The notes under the pieces are model-generated. The model saw nothing but the letters and a program-made list of their open reading frames with translations. It ran no database searches and was not told where the DNA came from. A program made the translations under genes and the position numbers. Positions 1 through 6,854 of a DNA stretch of 8,886 nt are shown piece after piece. Source of the stretch: Pseudolabrys sp. (GTDB lineage Bacteria; Pseudomonadota; Alphaproteobacteria; Rhizobiales; Xanthobacteraceae). The first letter of the stretch is position 1. Every line of letters begins with the position of its first letter. The stretch lies in assembly GCA_029945495.1 (NCBI GenBank), contig JAQSCR010000558.1, positions 1 through 8,886 of the forward strand, written 5' to 3'.

Positions 1-1875
1 GTTGATATTCAGCTCACCGCCACCGTCAACGGCCGCAAGGTGTCGCGCGCCGCCAAGCCGCATCTGCGGCTGCTCGATTTCCTGCGCGACGACCTCAATC
101 TGACCGGCAACAAGGAAGGCTGCGGCGCCGGCGAATGCGGCACCTGTTCGGTGTTCGTCGACGGCGTGCTGATGAAATCCTGCCTGATGCCGGTGGCGAA
201 GGCGCAAGGCTCAGCAGTAGACACCATCGAGTCGCTGGCCAAATCCGGCGAACTCTCCGTGCTGCAAAAAGCCTTCCACAAGGCCGGCGCCAGCCAGTGT
301 GGCTACTGCATTCCCGGCATGGTGATGGCGGCGACCGCGGCGCTGCGCGCCAATCCCTTCGCCGACCGCGAGGAAATCAAGGAACGGCTCGGCGGTAATA
401 TCTGCCGCTGCACCGGCTATCAGAAGATCTTCGACGCGGTCGAGCTGGCGCGCGACGTACAGAATGGCCGGCTGCCGGCGACAGCATTGCTCGAAACCGA
501 CACGACGGACGGCGACGTCATCGGAAAAAGCGTGCGCCGCATTGACGCCCCCAGCAAAGTGTCCGGCCGGCTCAAATATGCCGGCGACATGACGATGCCC
601 GGCATGCTGCATGTGCAGGTGCTGCGCTCGCCGCACCCGCATGCGCGCATTGTCTCGATCGATACGTCGGCGGCGCTGGCGATGGACGGCGTCGAGAGCG
701 TCATCACATCGGCGGACGTGCCCGGCCAGGACGGCTTCGGCGTGTTCGTGCATGACCAGCCGATCATGGCGCGCGACAAGGTGCGTTATGTCGGCGAGGC
801 CATCGCGGCGGTCGCCGCCGAGGACGCGCTGACCGCCAAGCGCGCGGTGGCGGCGATCAAGGTGGTGTACGAGCCGCTTGCCGCCGTGTTCGGCCCCGAC
901 GAGGCGATGCGCGAAGGCGCAGCCGTCGTACATGATTATGCGCCCGACAATATCACCAAGCACATTCCGATCCGCGTCGGCGACGTCGAGGCCGGCTTTG
1001 CCGCCTCCGACCTCGTCGTCGAGGAAAGCTATTCGACCCAGGCGATCGAGCATGCCTATCTCGAGCCGGAAGCGGGGCTTGCTTACGTCGATCACGACGA
1101 TGTGGTGACGGTGGTGTCGCCGAGCCAGAACATCACCCATCACCGCCATATGCTGGCGCGCATCATCGCCAAGCCGATCAGCAAAGTCCGCTTCATCATG
1201 AGCCCCGTCGGCGGCGGCTTCGGCGGCAAAGAGGATATGATTTATCAGGGCATGCTGGCGCTGTTGGCGATGAAGACCATGCGGCCGGTGCGGCTGGTGT
1301 TCACTCGCGAGGAATCGATCATCTCGACCGCCAAGCGGCTTCCGTCGCGCACGACCTTGCGCATGGGCGTGATGCGCGACGGCCGAATCAAAGCCTTGGC
1401 GATGCGCATGGTTTGCGACGGCGGCGCCTATGGCCTGTCGACCGAGGGCGTGATGCGCAAGGCGGCCATTCTGGCCGCCGGGCCTTATGCCATTCCGAAT
1501 GTCCGTATCGATACGTATGGCATCTATACCAACAACACGCCGTCCGGCGCCTTCCGCTCGTTCGGCGCCTTGCAGACGCAATTTGCGACCGAGAGCCAGC
1601 TCGACATCATCGCCGAGCGGCTTGGGCTCGACCCGTTCGATATCCGCCGCATCAATGCGATGCGCGACGGCGCCATGACGCACACCAAGCAGAAGCTCGG
1701 CTCGGTCAGCCTGATGCGCGCGCTGGAGGCGGCCGAGCAGGCCTCCGGCTGGGAAGCCGGCGCGCCGACGGTGCGCGGCCCGACGCGCGGCGATCTCGGC
1801 CATGATGATGTGCGGCCGCCGGTGTCGCTCGGCACGCGCTTTGCGTCCGATCCCAGCCAAGAAGCGGCGGAGTAG
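1..1875 (+). CDS. [2Fe-2S] / molybdopterin-binding (N-terminal half) fusion subunit of a xanthine dehydrogenase-family hydroxylase, 5' partial
   Basis: Molybdenum hydroxylase subunit, 624 codons visible. The frame is open to the window edge and the first codons already encode ferredoxin-fold sequence (VDIQLTATVNGRKV), so the true start lies a few codons upstream; the internal GTG at 40 is not the start. Numbering from codon 1: the plant-type [2Fe-2S] cluster has C41, C46, C49 and C61; the second, helical-domain cluster has C100, C103, C135 and C137. A hammerhead domain follows from about codon 175, then the first molybdopterin domain with SQN (Q376), GGGFGGKE (404-411) and GAFRSFG (R519). These resemble bovine XDH Q767, F798/E802 and R912 (recalled from family knowledge). 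The protein stops after a linker, where single-chain relatives continue into the second molybdopterin domain; that half is the next gene. No FAD domain is present. Substrate unknown; a hydroxylation of an aromatic or N-heterocyclic ring, or of an aldehyde, is typical of the family. Confidence 0.9.
   Translation, partial: VDIQLTATVNGRKVSRAAKPHLRLLDFLRDDLNLTGNKEGCGAGECGTCSVFVDGVLMKSCLMPVAKAQGSAVDTIESLAKSGELSVLQKAFHKAGASQCGYCIPGMVMAATAALRANPFADREEIKERLGGNICRCTGYQKIFDAVELARDVQNGRLPATALLETDTTDGDVIGKSVRRIDAPSKVSGRLKYAGDMTMPGMLHVQVLRSPHPHARIVSIDTSAALAMDGVESVITSADVPGQDGFGVFVHDQPIMARDKVRYVGEAIAAVAAEDALTAKRAVAAIKVVYEPLAAVFGPDEAMREGAAVVHDYAPDNITKHIPIRVGDVEAGFAASDLVVEESYSTQAIEHAYLEPEAGLAYVDHDDVVTVVSPSQNITHHRHMLARIIAKPISKVRFIMSPVGGGFGGKEDMIYQGMLALLAMKTMRPVRLVFTREESIISTAKRLPSRTTLRMGVMRDGRIKALAMRMVCDGGAYGLSTEGVMRKAAILAAGPYAIPNVRIDTYGIYTNNTPSGAFRSFGALQTQFATESQLDIIAERLGLDPFDIRRINAMRDGAMTHTKQKLGSVSLMRALEAAEQASGWEAGAPTVRGPTRGDLGHDDVRPPVSLGTRFASDPSQEAAE
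1869..1872 (+). promoter_or_regulatory. Ribosome-binding site that decides the start of the split Mo subunit
   Basis: GGAG lies 7 nt upstream of the ATG at 1880 and inside the last codons of the preceding gene. Its spacing is ideal, so it supports a genuine re-initiation site rather than a frameshift artefact in one long gene. Confidence 0.6.
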
Positions 1876-1879
1876 CGAC

Positions 1880-2905
1880 ATGGCCCGTAAACGCGGACGC
1901 GGCATGGCAGCCTGCTGGTACGGAATCGCGCGCACGGCGACGGTAGACCGCGCCGCCGCCTGGGCGGAAATCGACGATGGCGGCTCGGCCAAGATCGTTA
2001 CCGGTGTCACCGAAATCGGCGAGGGTATTCTCACCGCGCTGGCGCAGATTGCGGCGCATGAAATCGGCGTCAAGCCGGAGCATGTCGTCATTGGCGACAA
2101 CGACACCGCGCGCGCGCCGGAAGCGGCGCATGCCGGTGCCAGCCGGCAGACCTACATGATCGGCAACGTGGTGGCGCTGGCCGCGCGCGAGGCGCGGCAA
2201 CGGCTGGTCGACGTCATGGCCGCGATGTGGGATGCGCCGGCCGAGACCATTCGCACCGGCAATGGCGAGATCTGGGCTGAGAACACCAATCACCGCATCA
2301 GCATGGGCGAAGCTGTCGCTTGCGCCAAGAATCGCGGCGTGGTGCCGATCGGCTCCGCCACTTTCGGCACGAATACGACCGGAATCGCCGATGACAAAGG
2401 CGGCGACGGTTCCGGCCGGCCATGGCAGGCCTACGTTTTCGGCTGCCAGGTCGCCGAAGTTGAGGTCGATACCGTCACCGGCGAAGTGCAGGTGCTCGCG
2501 GTGTGGGCGGCGCATGACGTTGGCCGTGCCGTCAATCCGCAGGGCGTCGAAGGCCAGATCGAAGGCGGCGTCGTGCAGGCCATCGGCCAGGGGCTGATGG
2601 AAGACTACCAACTCAAGGACGGCCACACCTCGACGCCGGGCGTTGCCAAATACATTCTGCCGACCTCGCTCGACGTGCCGCGCGTCAATTCGATCATCAT
2701 CGAGGACCCCGATCCGATCGGGCCGCTCGGCGTCAAGGGCATCGGCGAGCCGGCGATGGTGCCGACGATTCCCGCCGTGATGAACGCCATCTACGATGCC
2801 GTCGGCGTGCGTATTTTCGATCTGCCGGCGTCGCCGGAAAAAATCCTGCTGGCGCTGCGCGAGAAGGCGAAAAGAGAAAACGTCATGACTCAGGCGGCGG
2901 AATGA
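1880..2905 (+). CDS. Molybdopterin-binding subunit, C-terminal half (NdhM-like), of the same hydroxylase
   Basis: 341 aa, equal to the C-terminal molybdopterin domain of xanthine dehydrogenase-family large subunits. It begins MARKRGRGMAACWYG, the point where the second domain begins in unsplit relatives. Motifs in order: EIGEG (45-49, usually xxGQG), ASRQTY (87-92), HDVGRAVNP (212-220), GQIEGGVVQ (225-233) and GIGEPAM (287-293), with E290 at the place of the catalytic base (bovine E1261). Start choice: the ATG at 1880 has a GGAG ribosome-binding site at 1869-1872 with 7 nt spacing and lies 4 nt after the upstream stop, which suggests translational coupling. An upstream in-frame ATG at 1802 would add 26 residues of arginine-rich, non-conserved sequence and overlap the previous gene, so it is rejected. 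Fused FeS-Mo and this chain together supply all Mo-site residues. Nicotinate dehydrogenase of Eubacterium barkeri has a comparable NdhL/NdhM split (family knowledge). Confidence 0.88.
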   Translation: MARKRGRGMAACWYGIARTATVDRAAAWAEIDDGGSAKIVTGVTEIGEGILTALAQIAAHEIGVKPEHVVIGDNDTARAPEAAHAGASRQTYMIGNVVALAAREARQRLVDVMAAMWDAPAETIRTGNGEIWAENTNHRISMGEAVACAKNRGVVPIGSATFGTNTTGIADDKGGDGSGRPWQAYVFGCQVAEVEVDTVTGEVQVLAVWAAHDVGRAVNPQGVEGQIEGGVVQAIGQGLMEDYQLKDGHTSTPGVAKYILPTSLDVPRVNSIIIEDPDPIGPLGVKGIGEPAMVPTIPAVMNAIYDAVGVRIFDLPASPEKILLALREKAKRENVMTQAAE

Positions 2906-2909
2906 TGCG

Positions 2910-3830
2910 ATGAGCGCCGAACCAAACTCCGCTCATTCCCGCGAAGGCGGGAATCCAGGGACCAAAGACTGGGTCCCCGCTTCCGCGGGGACGAGCGGAC
3001 AGGAACAGCCTTTCGCCGCCGACCTGTCGGCGATCCGCCGTCTCGCCGGCCTGTTGCCGGGCGCCTGGCCGGTCGCGGTCAACGTCGCGCGCGTCGCCGC
3101 CAGCATCCGGCCTAATCGCTTCGTCATCGAAGGCGGCGACGATACATCGATCACCATGCCGCGAACGGCGTTCCAGGTGGTCTATCCGGACGCGACCTTG
3201 ATGATCGATGCCGGTCTCGACCGCGAGACCCACGATTCGTTCTCGGCGCCGGACAGACGCGAGCCGTATTTCCCCGAGGCCTTCGCGCGCCTGCGCAAGG
3301 CGCTCGACGCCGCGCGCATGATCGTGCTGACACATTTCCACGCCGACCATGTCGCCGGCGTGACGCGCGCTCCGAATTTCGACGAACTGGCACGCAAGAC
3401 TTTCGTCAGCGTCGAGACCGCGCGCTGCCTGCTCAACACGCCGCATCGGCCGCATCTGGCGATGAGCGCCGAGCAAATCAACCGGTTCGTCATTTTCGAC
3501 TATGGCGACTATTACCCGATCGCGCCGGGCATTGTCCTGATCAAGGCCGCCGGCCATTCGAGCGACCACCAGATGGTCTATATCGCGCTGCAGTCGGGCC
3601 GCGAAATCCTGCACAGCGTCGATGTCGGCTGGGCGCTGGCGAATATCGCGCAGGTCAAAGGCAAGGCGGCGCCCTGGGTCAAGGAAGACAAGGGCGCGGT
3701 GCTCGGCCAGCTGCGCTGGCTCAACAATACCCTGCGCAACGAGCGTAATATCTCGTTGCTGGTCACCCACGACGACGCGCTGATCGAAGCCGCCATCACG
3801 AGCGGCATGATCGGCGGCGAGCTGAAATGA
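2910..3830 (+). CDS. Metallo-beta-lactamase-fold metallohydrolase (AHL-lactonase-like) with repeat-derived N-terminus
   Basis: 306 aa, probably cytoplasmic; no signal peptide is seen. The dinuclear-metal site is complete: HFHADH (142-147), H216 in AGHSSDHQ, D238 in HSVDVG and H287 in VTHDD. The spacing and the GHxxxHQ pattern resemble lactonase-type members of the superfamily (AiiA/AttM group), so hydrolysis of a lactone or other cyclic ester is a reasonable guess; the substrate is not readable. The start at 2910 is the only one available: an in-frame stop lies at 2886, and no ATG or GTG follows until 3156, inside conserved sequence. Residues 7-30 are encoded by a 72-bp palindromic repeat in frame, and conserved sequence seems to begin around residue 37 (ADLSAIRRLAG). 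It begins 4 nt after the Mo-subunit stop, so it is probably cotranscribed and may act on the hydroxylase product. Confidence 0.88.
   Translation: MSAEPNSAHSREGGNPGTKDWVPASAGTSGQEQPFAADLSAIRRLAGLLPGAWPVAVNVARVAASIRPNRFVIEGGDDTSITMPRTAFQVVYPDATLMIDAGLDRETHDSFSAPDRREPYFPEAFARLRKALDAARMIVLTHFHADHVAGVTRAPNFDELARKTFVSVETARCLLNTPHRPHLAMSAEQINRFVIFDYGDYYPIAPGIVLIKAAGHSSDHQMVYIALQSGREILHSVDVGWALANIAQVKGKAAPWVKEDKGAVLGQLRWLNNTLRNERNISLLVTHDDALIEAAITSGMIGGELK
2928..2999. repeat. 72-bp palindromic repeat (SREGGNPG-type) inside the MBL coding region
   Basis: Near-symmetric element built of nested perfect inverted repeats: outer 7-bp arms TCCGCTC (2928-2934) and GAGCGGA (2993-2999); hairpin ATTCCCGC-GAAG-GCGGGAAT (2935-2954); hairpin GTCCCCGC-TTCC-GCGGGGAC (2973-2992); central GGGACC (2958-2963) facing GGTCCC (2972-2977). 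Its length is exactly 24 codons and it starts on a codon boundary, so it is read through without a stop. Its translation, SREGGNPG...WVPASAGT, is the familiar signature of dispersed repeats that contaminate proteobacterial protein predictions (family knowledge). Copy number in the genome cannot be seen here. Confidence 0.85.
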
Positions 3831-3869
3831 CAAAGTGAAAAAAAACGAAACACCAGGGAGGATAGCATC

Positions 3870-4862
3870 ATGACACGAACGCGCAGCCACGGCCTTTTGG
3901 CCGTTTCGACCCTCTTGGCCTTCGCCGCGATGAGTTGGCCGGCGATGGCACAGAATTATCCGACGCGTTCGATCACCATGGTGGTGCCGTTCCCGCCCGG
4001 CGGGCCGAGCGACGTCGTCGCCCGCATCATGGCCGACGGGATGAGCAAGGCGCTCGGACAGAGCATCGTCATCGAAAATCTCGGCGGTGCCGGCGGCACT
4101 ATCGGCACCGCGCGGGTCGCTACCGCCGAGCCTGACGGCTACACGCTGCTCGGCGCCAGCATGGGCTCGCATGTGTCGGCGCCCGCGCTGTTTCCCAATC
4201 TGCGTTACGATTCGACCAAGGACTTCGAGCCGATCGGCCTGACCTCGAATGCGCCGGCCGCGGTCGTCGCCCGCAAGGATTTCCCGGCCAAGGACTTCAA
4301 GGAATTCGTCGCCGTTCTCAAGAAGGACGGCGCGAGCGTCAAGCAGGCACATGGCGGCATCGGCTCGTCCTCGCACATGGCTTGTCTGCTGCTGACCGCG
4401 GAACTCGGCGTTCACCCGACGCTCGTCGCCTATCGCGGCACCGGCCCGGCGCTGAACGACGTCATCGGCGGCCATGTCGACTTTTTCTGCGAGCAGGTCG
4501 TCAGCGTGCAGGGCGCGATCAAGGGCGGCACGGTGAAGGGCATGGTGGTGTCGGGCAATAATCGCTCGCCGGCGCTGGCCGATGTGCCGTCGGCCAAGGA
4601 AGTCGGCGTGCCGGGGTTCCAGATCAATATTTGGAGCGCGATCTTTGCGCCGAAAGGCACACCGAAGCCGGTCGTCGCCAGATTGAGCGAGGCGCTCAAC
4701 GCCACGCTGAACGATCCGGCGGTGGCGAAGCGCCTGCATGAACTCGGCGGCACTGTGCCGCCAGCGAGCAATCGCGGTCCTGACTTTCTTGCCCGGCAAC
4801 TCACGGCCGACATTGCCAGCTGGAATCCGATCCTGAAAGCGGCGAACGGGAAGACCAACTGA
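3870..4862 (+). CDS. Bug/TctC-family tripartite tricarboxylate transporter substrate-binding protein
   Basis: 330 aa periplasmic binding protein. The Sec signal peptide is clear: basic n-region MTRTRSHG, hydrophobic core 9-23, predicted cleavage after AMA (27/28). The mature protein opens with YPTRSITMVVPFPPGG and carries the Bug hallmarks GGPSDVVAR, GGAGGTIGTARVA and EPDGYTLL, then YRGTGPALNDVIGGHVDFF, a DVPSAKEVGVPGF segment and APKGTP. Bug proteins bind carboxylated or amide-bearing organic compounds in a cleft between two lobes. No TctA or TctB membrane subunit occurs in the window, so it is an orphan receptor as is common in Bradyrhizobium- and Bordetella-like genomes. The ribosome-binding site AGGGAGGA (3855-3862), 7 nt before the ATG, is the strongest in the operon and suggests high expression. 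It follows the hydrolase by 39 bp and precedes the ThDP enzyme by 2 bp. Confidence 0.95.
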   Translation: MTRTRSHGLLAVSTLLAFAAMSWPAMAQNYPTRSITMVVPFPPGGPSDVVARIMADGMSKALGQSIVIENLGGAGGTIGTARVATAEPDGYTLLGASMGSHVSAPALFPNLRYDSTKDFEPIGLTSNAPAAVVARKDFPAKDFKEFVAVLKKDGASVKQAHGGIGSSSHMACLLLTAELGVHPTLVAYRGTGPALNDVIGGHVDFFCEQVVSVQGAIKGGTVKGMVVSGNNRSPALADVPSAKEVGVPGFQINIWSAIFAPKGTPKPVVARLSEALNATLNDPAVAKRLHELGGTVPPASNRGPDFLARQLTADIASWNPILKAANGKTN

Positions 4863-4864
4863 CG

Positions 4865-6757
4865 ATGCTGACGCGCAATTCCGAGAACGATTCCGACCGT
4901 CAAGTGCGGGCGCGCGCCCGCGCCATTCACGCTGCCGGCGGGCTCGAGCCGGCGCTTCGCCTCGGCAGTGTGCCGAAGCTGATCGAGACGACGTTGTCGG
5001 AGGCTCTGGTACTCGGTCTGCTGAAGCAGGGGGTCGCTAAATATTTCGCCATCTTCGGCCACGGCTCGACTGATCTGGGCAACGTGTTGCGTGTCTATGA
5101 GGAGGAAGGCGCGACCCGCACGATCAATTGCCGCAACGAAGTCGAGATGGCGCATGCCGCCACCGCGCTGCGTTGGCAATACGGCGAACTGTCGGCGGTG
5201 GTCACTTCGATCGGGCCCGGCGCGATGCAGGCCTTCGCCGGTTCGCTGGCGGCGGCGTCGAACGGCGTCGGCGTCTATCACATCTATGGCGACGAGACGA
5301 CCTTCGGCGAAGGCTACAATATGCAGCAGGTGCCGAAGGAGGAGCAGGGCGCCTTCGGCCGCATGACCGCGATCCTCGGCGGCTCCTACGTGCTGCATAC
5401 GCCGGAGGCGATCCGCGATGCGTTGCGGCGCGGCGCGCTTGTCGTCAATCATCCGTATCGCGCCGGGCCGTTTTATCTGCTGTTGCCGCTCAACACCCAG
5501 CCGGCGCGGCTGACGGTCAATCTCGCCGGTCTGCCGGCGCGGCCTGCGTTGGCGAAAATGGCGCCGGCCGGCGATGCCGAACTCGATCAAGCGGCGGCGA
5601 TGATCGTCAAAGCGAGTAAGATCGTCATCAAGGCCGGCGGCGGTACGCGCGGGCACGATGCCGCGGTGCGGCGACTCGCGGAAGCGTCCGGTGCGGCGGT
5701 GGCGCTGTCGCCCGGATCGACCGGCGTGTTGCCGGATGCGCACCCGCAGAACATGCATGTCGGCGGCTCGAAGGGTTCGATCAGCGGCAATTATGCAATG
5801 GCAGAGGCCGAGCTGCTGATCGCCATCGGCTCGCGCGCGGTCTGCCAGGCCGACTGTTCCGGCATCGGCTACAAAAACGCCAAGGCCGTGATCAACATCA
5901 ACGGCGATCTCGCCGATAGTCTGCATTACAACAACACCGTGGCGCTGACCGGCGACATTGGCGTCATCGCCGAGCGGCTGGCGGCCAAGTGCGAGGCACT
6001 GAACGCTGCGCAGAACAAGACGGCGTGGCTCAAAGCCTGCGCGGCGAAGAAAGCCGAATGGGCAGCCTTCAAGCGCCAGCGTTTTGACTGTCCGCCCTTA
6101 CCGGACGAAGTGTGGGGCAAGGCGGTGCTGGCGCAGCCGGCGGCGATCAAGATCGTCGCTGACTTTGCCAAGACTATCGACGCTGCCAAGTTCTTCGACG
6201 CCGGCGATGTGCAGGCCAATGGCTTCCAGATCGTCGAGGACGACAGAACGGGCGACACCTACACCGAGACCGGCGCGTCCTACATGGGCTTCGCGGCGAG
6301 TGCGCTGCTCGCCTCGGCGCTGGCAGATCGGCCGCGCTACTCGATTGCGTTCACCGGCGACGGCTCGTTCATGATGAACCCGCAGGTGCTGATCGACGCG
6401 GTCGAGCACAAAGTGCGCGGTATGATCGTCATCTTCGACAATCGCCGCATGGCGGCGATCACCGGGCTGCAGCTCGCGCAATATCAGGCGGAGTTCAAGA
6501 CCAACGACCGCGTCGCGGTCGATTACCGGACGCTCGCGTCGGCAGTGTCGGGCGTGCAGGCGGTGTTCGGCGGCAACGATGCCGAGGCACTGCGCACCGC
6601 GCTGAAAGCCGCGCACGCGCATGACGGCCTCGCCGTCGTGCATGTGCCGGTCTATGCCGGCCCGCACGAACTCGGCGGCCTCGGCGCGTGGGGCCAGTGG
6701 AACGTCGGCAATTGGTGCGCCGATGTGCAGGGCGCCTGGATCAAGCAGGATTTATAG
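4865..6757 (+). CDS. Thiamine-diphosphate-dependent enzyme, IolD / cyclic-dione hydrolase-like
   Basis: 630 aa with the acetolactate-synthase-type order of PYR, central and PP domains. The PYR domain (about 40-215) has FAIFGHGSTDLG (61-72), as in the trihydroxycyclohexanedione hydrolase IolD, the activating Glu E92 in CRNEVEMAHA, and TSIGPGAMQAF (114-124). The central domain spans about 235-385. The PP domain has the Mg-ThDP motif GDG (498-500) ending at DN (525-526), preceded by ETGASYMGF (468-476). IolD and the related cyclohexane-1,2-dione hydrolase open six-membered cyclic 1,2-diones (family knowledge); which dione or 2-oxoacid is used here is unknown, and a generic acetolactate-synthase-like lyase is the alternative. 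No inositol genes are nearby. A basic, hydrophilic extension of some 35 residues precedes the domain. It starts 2 nt after the Bug gene stop with only a weak upstream purine run, so it is probably translationally coupled. Confidence 0.88.
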   Translation: MLTRNSENDSDRQVRARARAIHAAGGLEPALRLGSVPKLIETTLSEALVLGLLKQGVAKYFAIFGHGSTDLGNVLRVYEEEGATRTINCRNEVEMAHAATALRWQYGELSAVVTSIGPGAMQAFAGSLAAASNGVGVYHIYGDETTFGEGYNMQQVPKEEQGAFGRMTAILGGSYVLHTPEAIRDALRRGALVVNHPYRAGPFYLLLPLNTQPARLTVNLAGLPARPALAKMAPAGDAELDQAAAMIVKASKIVIKAGGGTRGHDAAVRRLAEASGAAVALSPGSTGVLPDAHPQNMHVGGSKGSISGNYAMAEAELLIAIGSRAVCQADCSGIGYKNAKAVININGDLADSLHYNNTVALTGDIGVIAERLAAKCEALNAAQNKTAWLKACAAKKAEWAAFKRQRFDCPPLPDEVWGKAVLAQPAAIKIVADFAKTIDAAKFFDAGDVQANGFQIVEDDRTGDTYTETGASYMGFAASALLASALADRPRYSIAFTGDGSFMMNPQVLIDAVEHKVRGMIVIFDNRRMAAITGLQLAQYQAEFKTNDRVAVDYRTLASAVSGVQAVFGGNDAEALRTALKAAHAHDGLAVVHVPVYAGPHELGGLGAWGQWNVGNWCADVQGAWIKQDL

Positions 6758-6772
6758 GCTTTTCGGCGCGCG

Positions 6773-6797
6773 GGAACTTTCCGCTTTGCCATCGGTT
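6773..6797 (+). promoter_or_regulatory. Putative EcfG (general stress response) sigma-factor promoter
   Basis: GGAAC (6773-6777) is followed by 16 nt and GGTT (6794-6797), i.e. GGAAC-N18-TT. This matches the alphaproteobacterial EcfG/RpoE2/SigT consensus GGAAC-N16/17-cGTT (GGAAC-N18/19-TT in Sinorhizobium). It lies in the 97-bp gap after the ThDP gene, on the correct strand, and about 58 nt upstream of the small gene's ATG. The -10 has G rather than the preferred C before GTT. Start site not determined. Confidence 0.55.
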
Positions 6798-6811
6798 AGC
6801 TTTCGGAGTGC

Positions 6812-6829
6812 GCCCGCCGTCAAGCGGGC
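6812..6829 (+). other. GC-rich hairpin in the 5' leader of the small gene
   Basis: GCCCGC (6812-6817) and GCGGGC (6824-6829) form a perfect 6-bp stem with loop CGTCAA. No T-run follows, so it is not a convincing terminator. It would lie in the transcript made from the 6773-6797 promoter, 25 nt before the start codon. A stabilising or attenuating role is possible but unsupported. Confidence 0.35.
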
Positions 6830-6854
6830 TCGCGGTAATTCGAGGAGTTCCCAG

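Noticed and set aside
40..42. GTG as start of the first gene
   Set aside because: The preceding codons in the same frame encode ordinary ferredoxin-domain sequence (VDIQLTATVNGRK), so the gene begins before the window.
1802..1879. 26-residue upstream extension of the C-terminal Mo subunit
   Set aside because: Arg-rich and unlike family sequence, overlaps the previous gene by 74 nt, and the ATG at 1880 has a well-placed GGAG.
211..2106. Long minus-strand open frame (631 codons) opposite the molybdenum subunit genes
   Set aside because: Composition is His/Arg/Asp-rich with no family motifs, and it spans the stop/start of two well-supported plus-strand genes; it is a high-GC antisense shadow.
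3831..3854. A-rich stretch after the hydrolase gene as a terminator or promoter
   Set aside because: No hairpin precedes it and no convincing -35/-10 pair is visible; it is simply an A-rich spacer before a strong ribosome-binding site.
2883..4799. Long minus-strand open frame (638 codons) opposite the hydrolase and Bug genes
   Set aside because: No recognisable domain, low-complexity Arg/Asp/His composition, crosses several plus-strand genes with complete catalytic motifs.
4430..5926. Minus-strand open frame (498 codons) opposite the ThDP gene
   Set aside because: Same shadow signature; the plus strand carries intact ThDP motifs.
6812..6829. GCCCGC/GCGGGC hairpin as a terminator of the large operon
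   Set aside because: Short 6-bp stem and no T-run; kept only as a leader structure.
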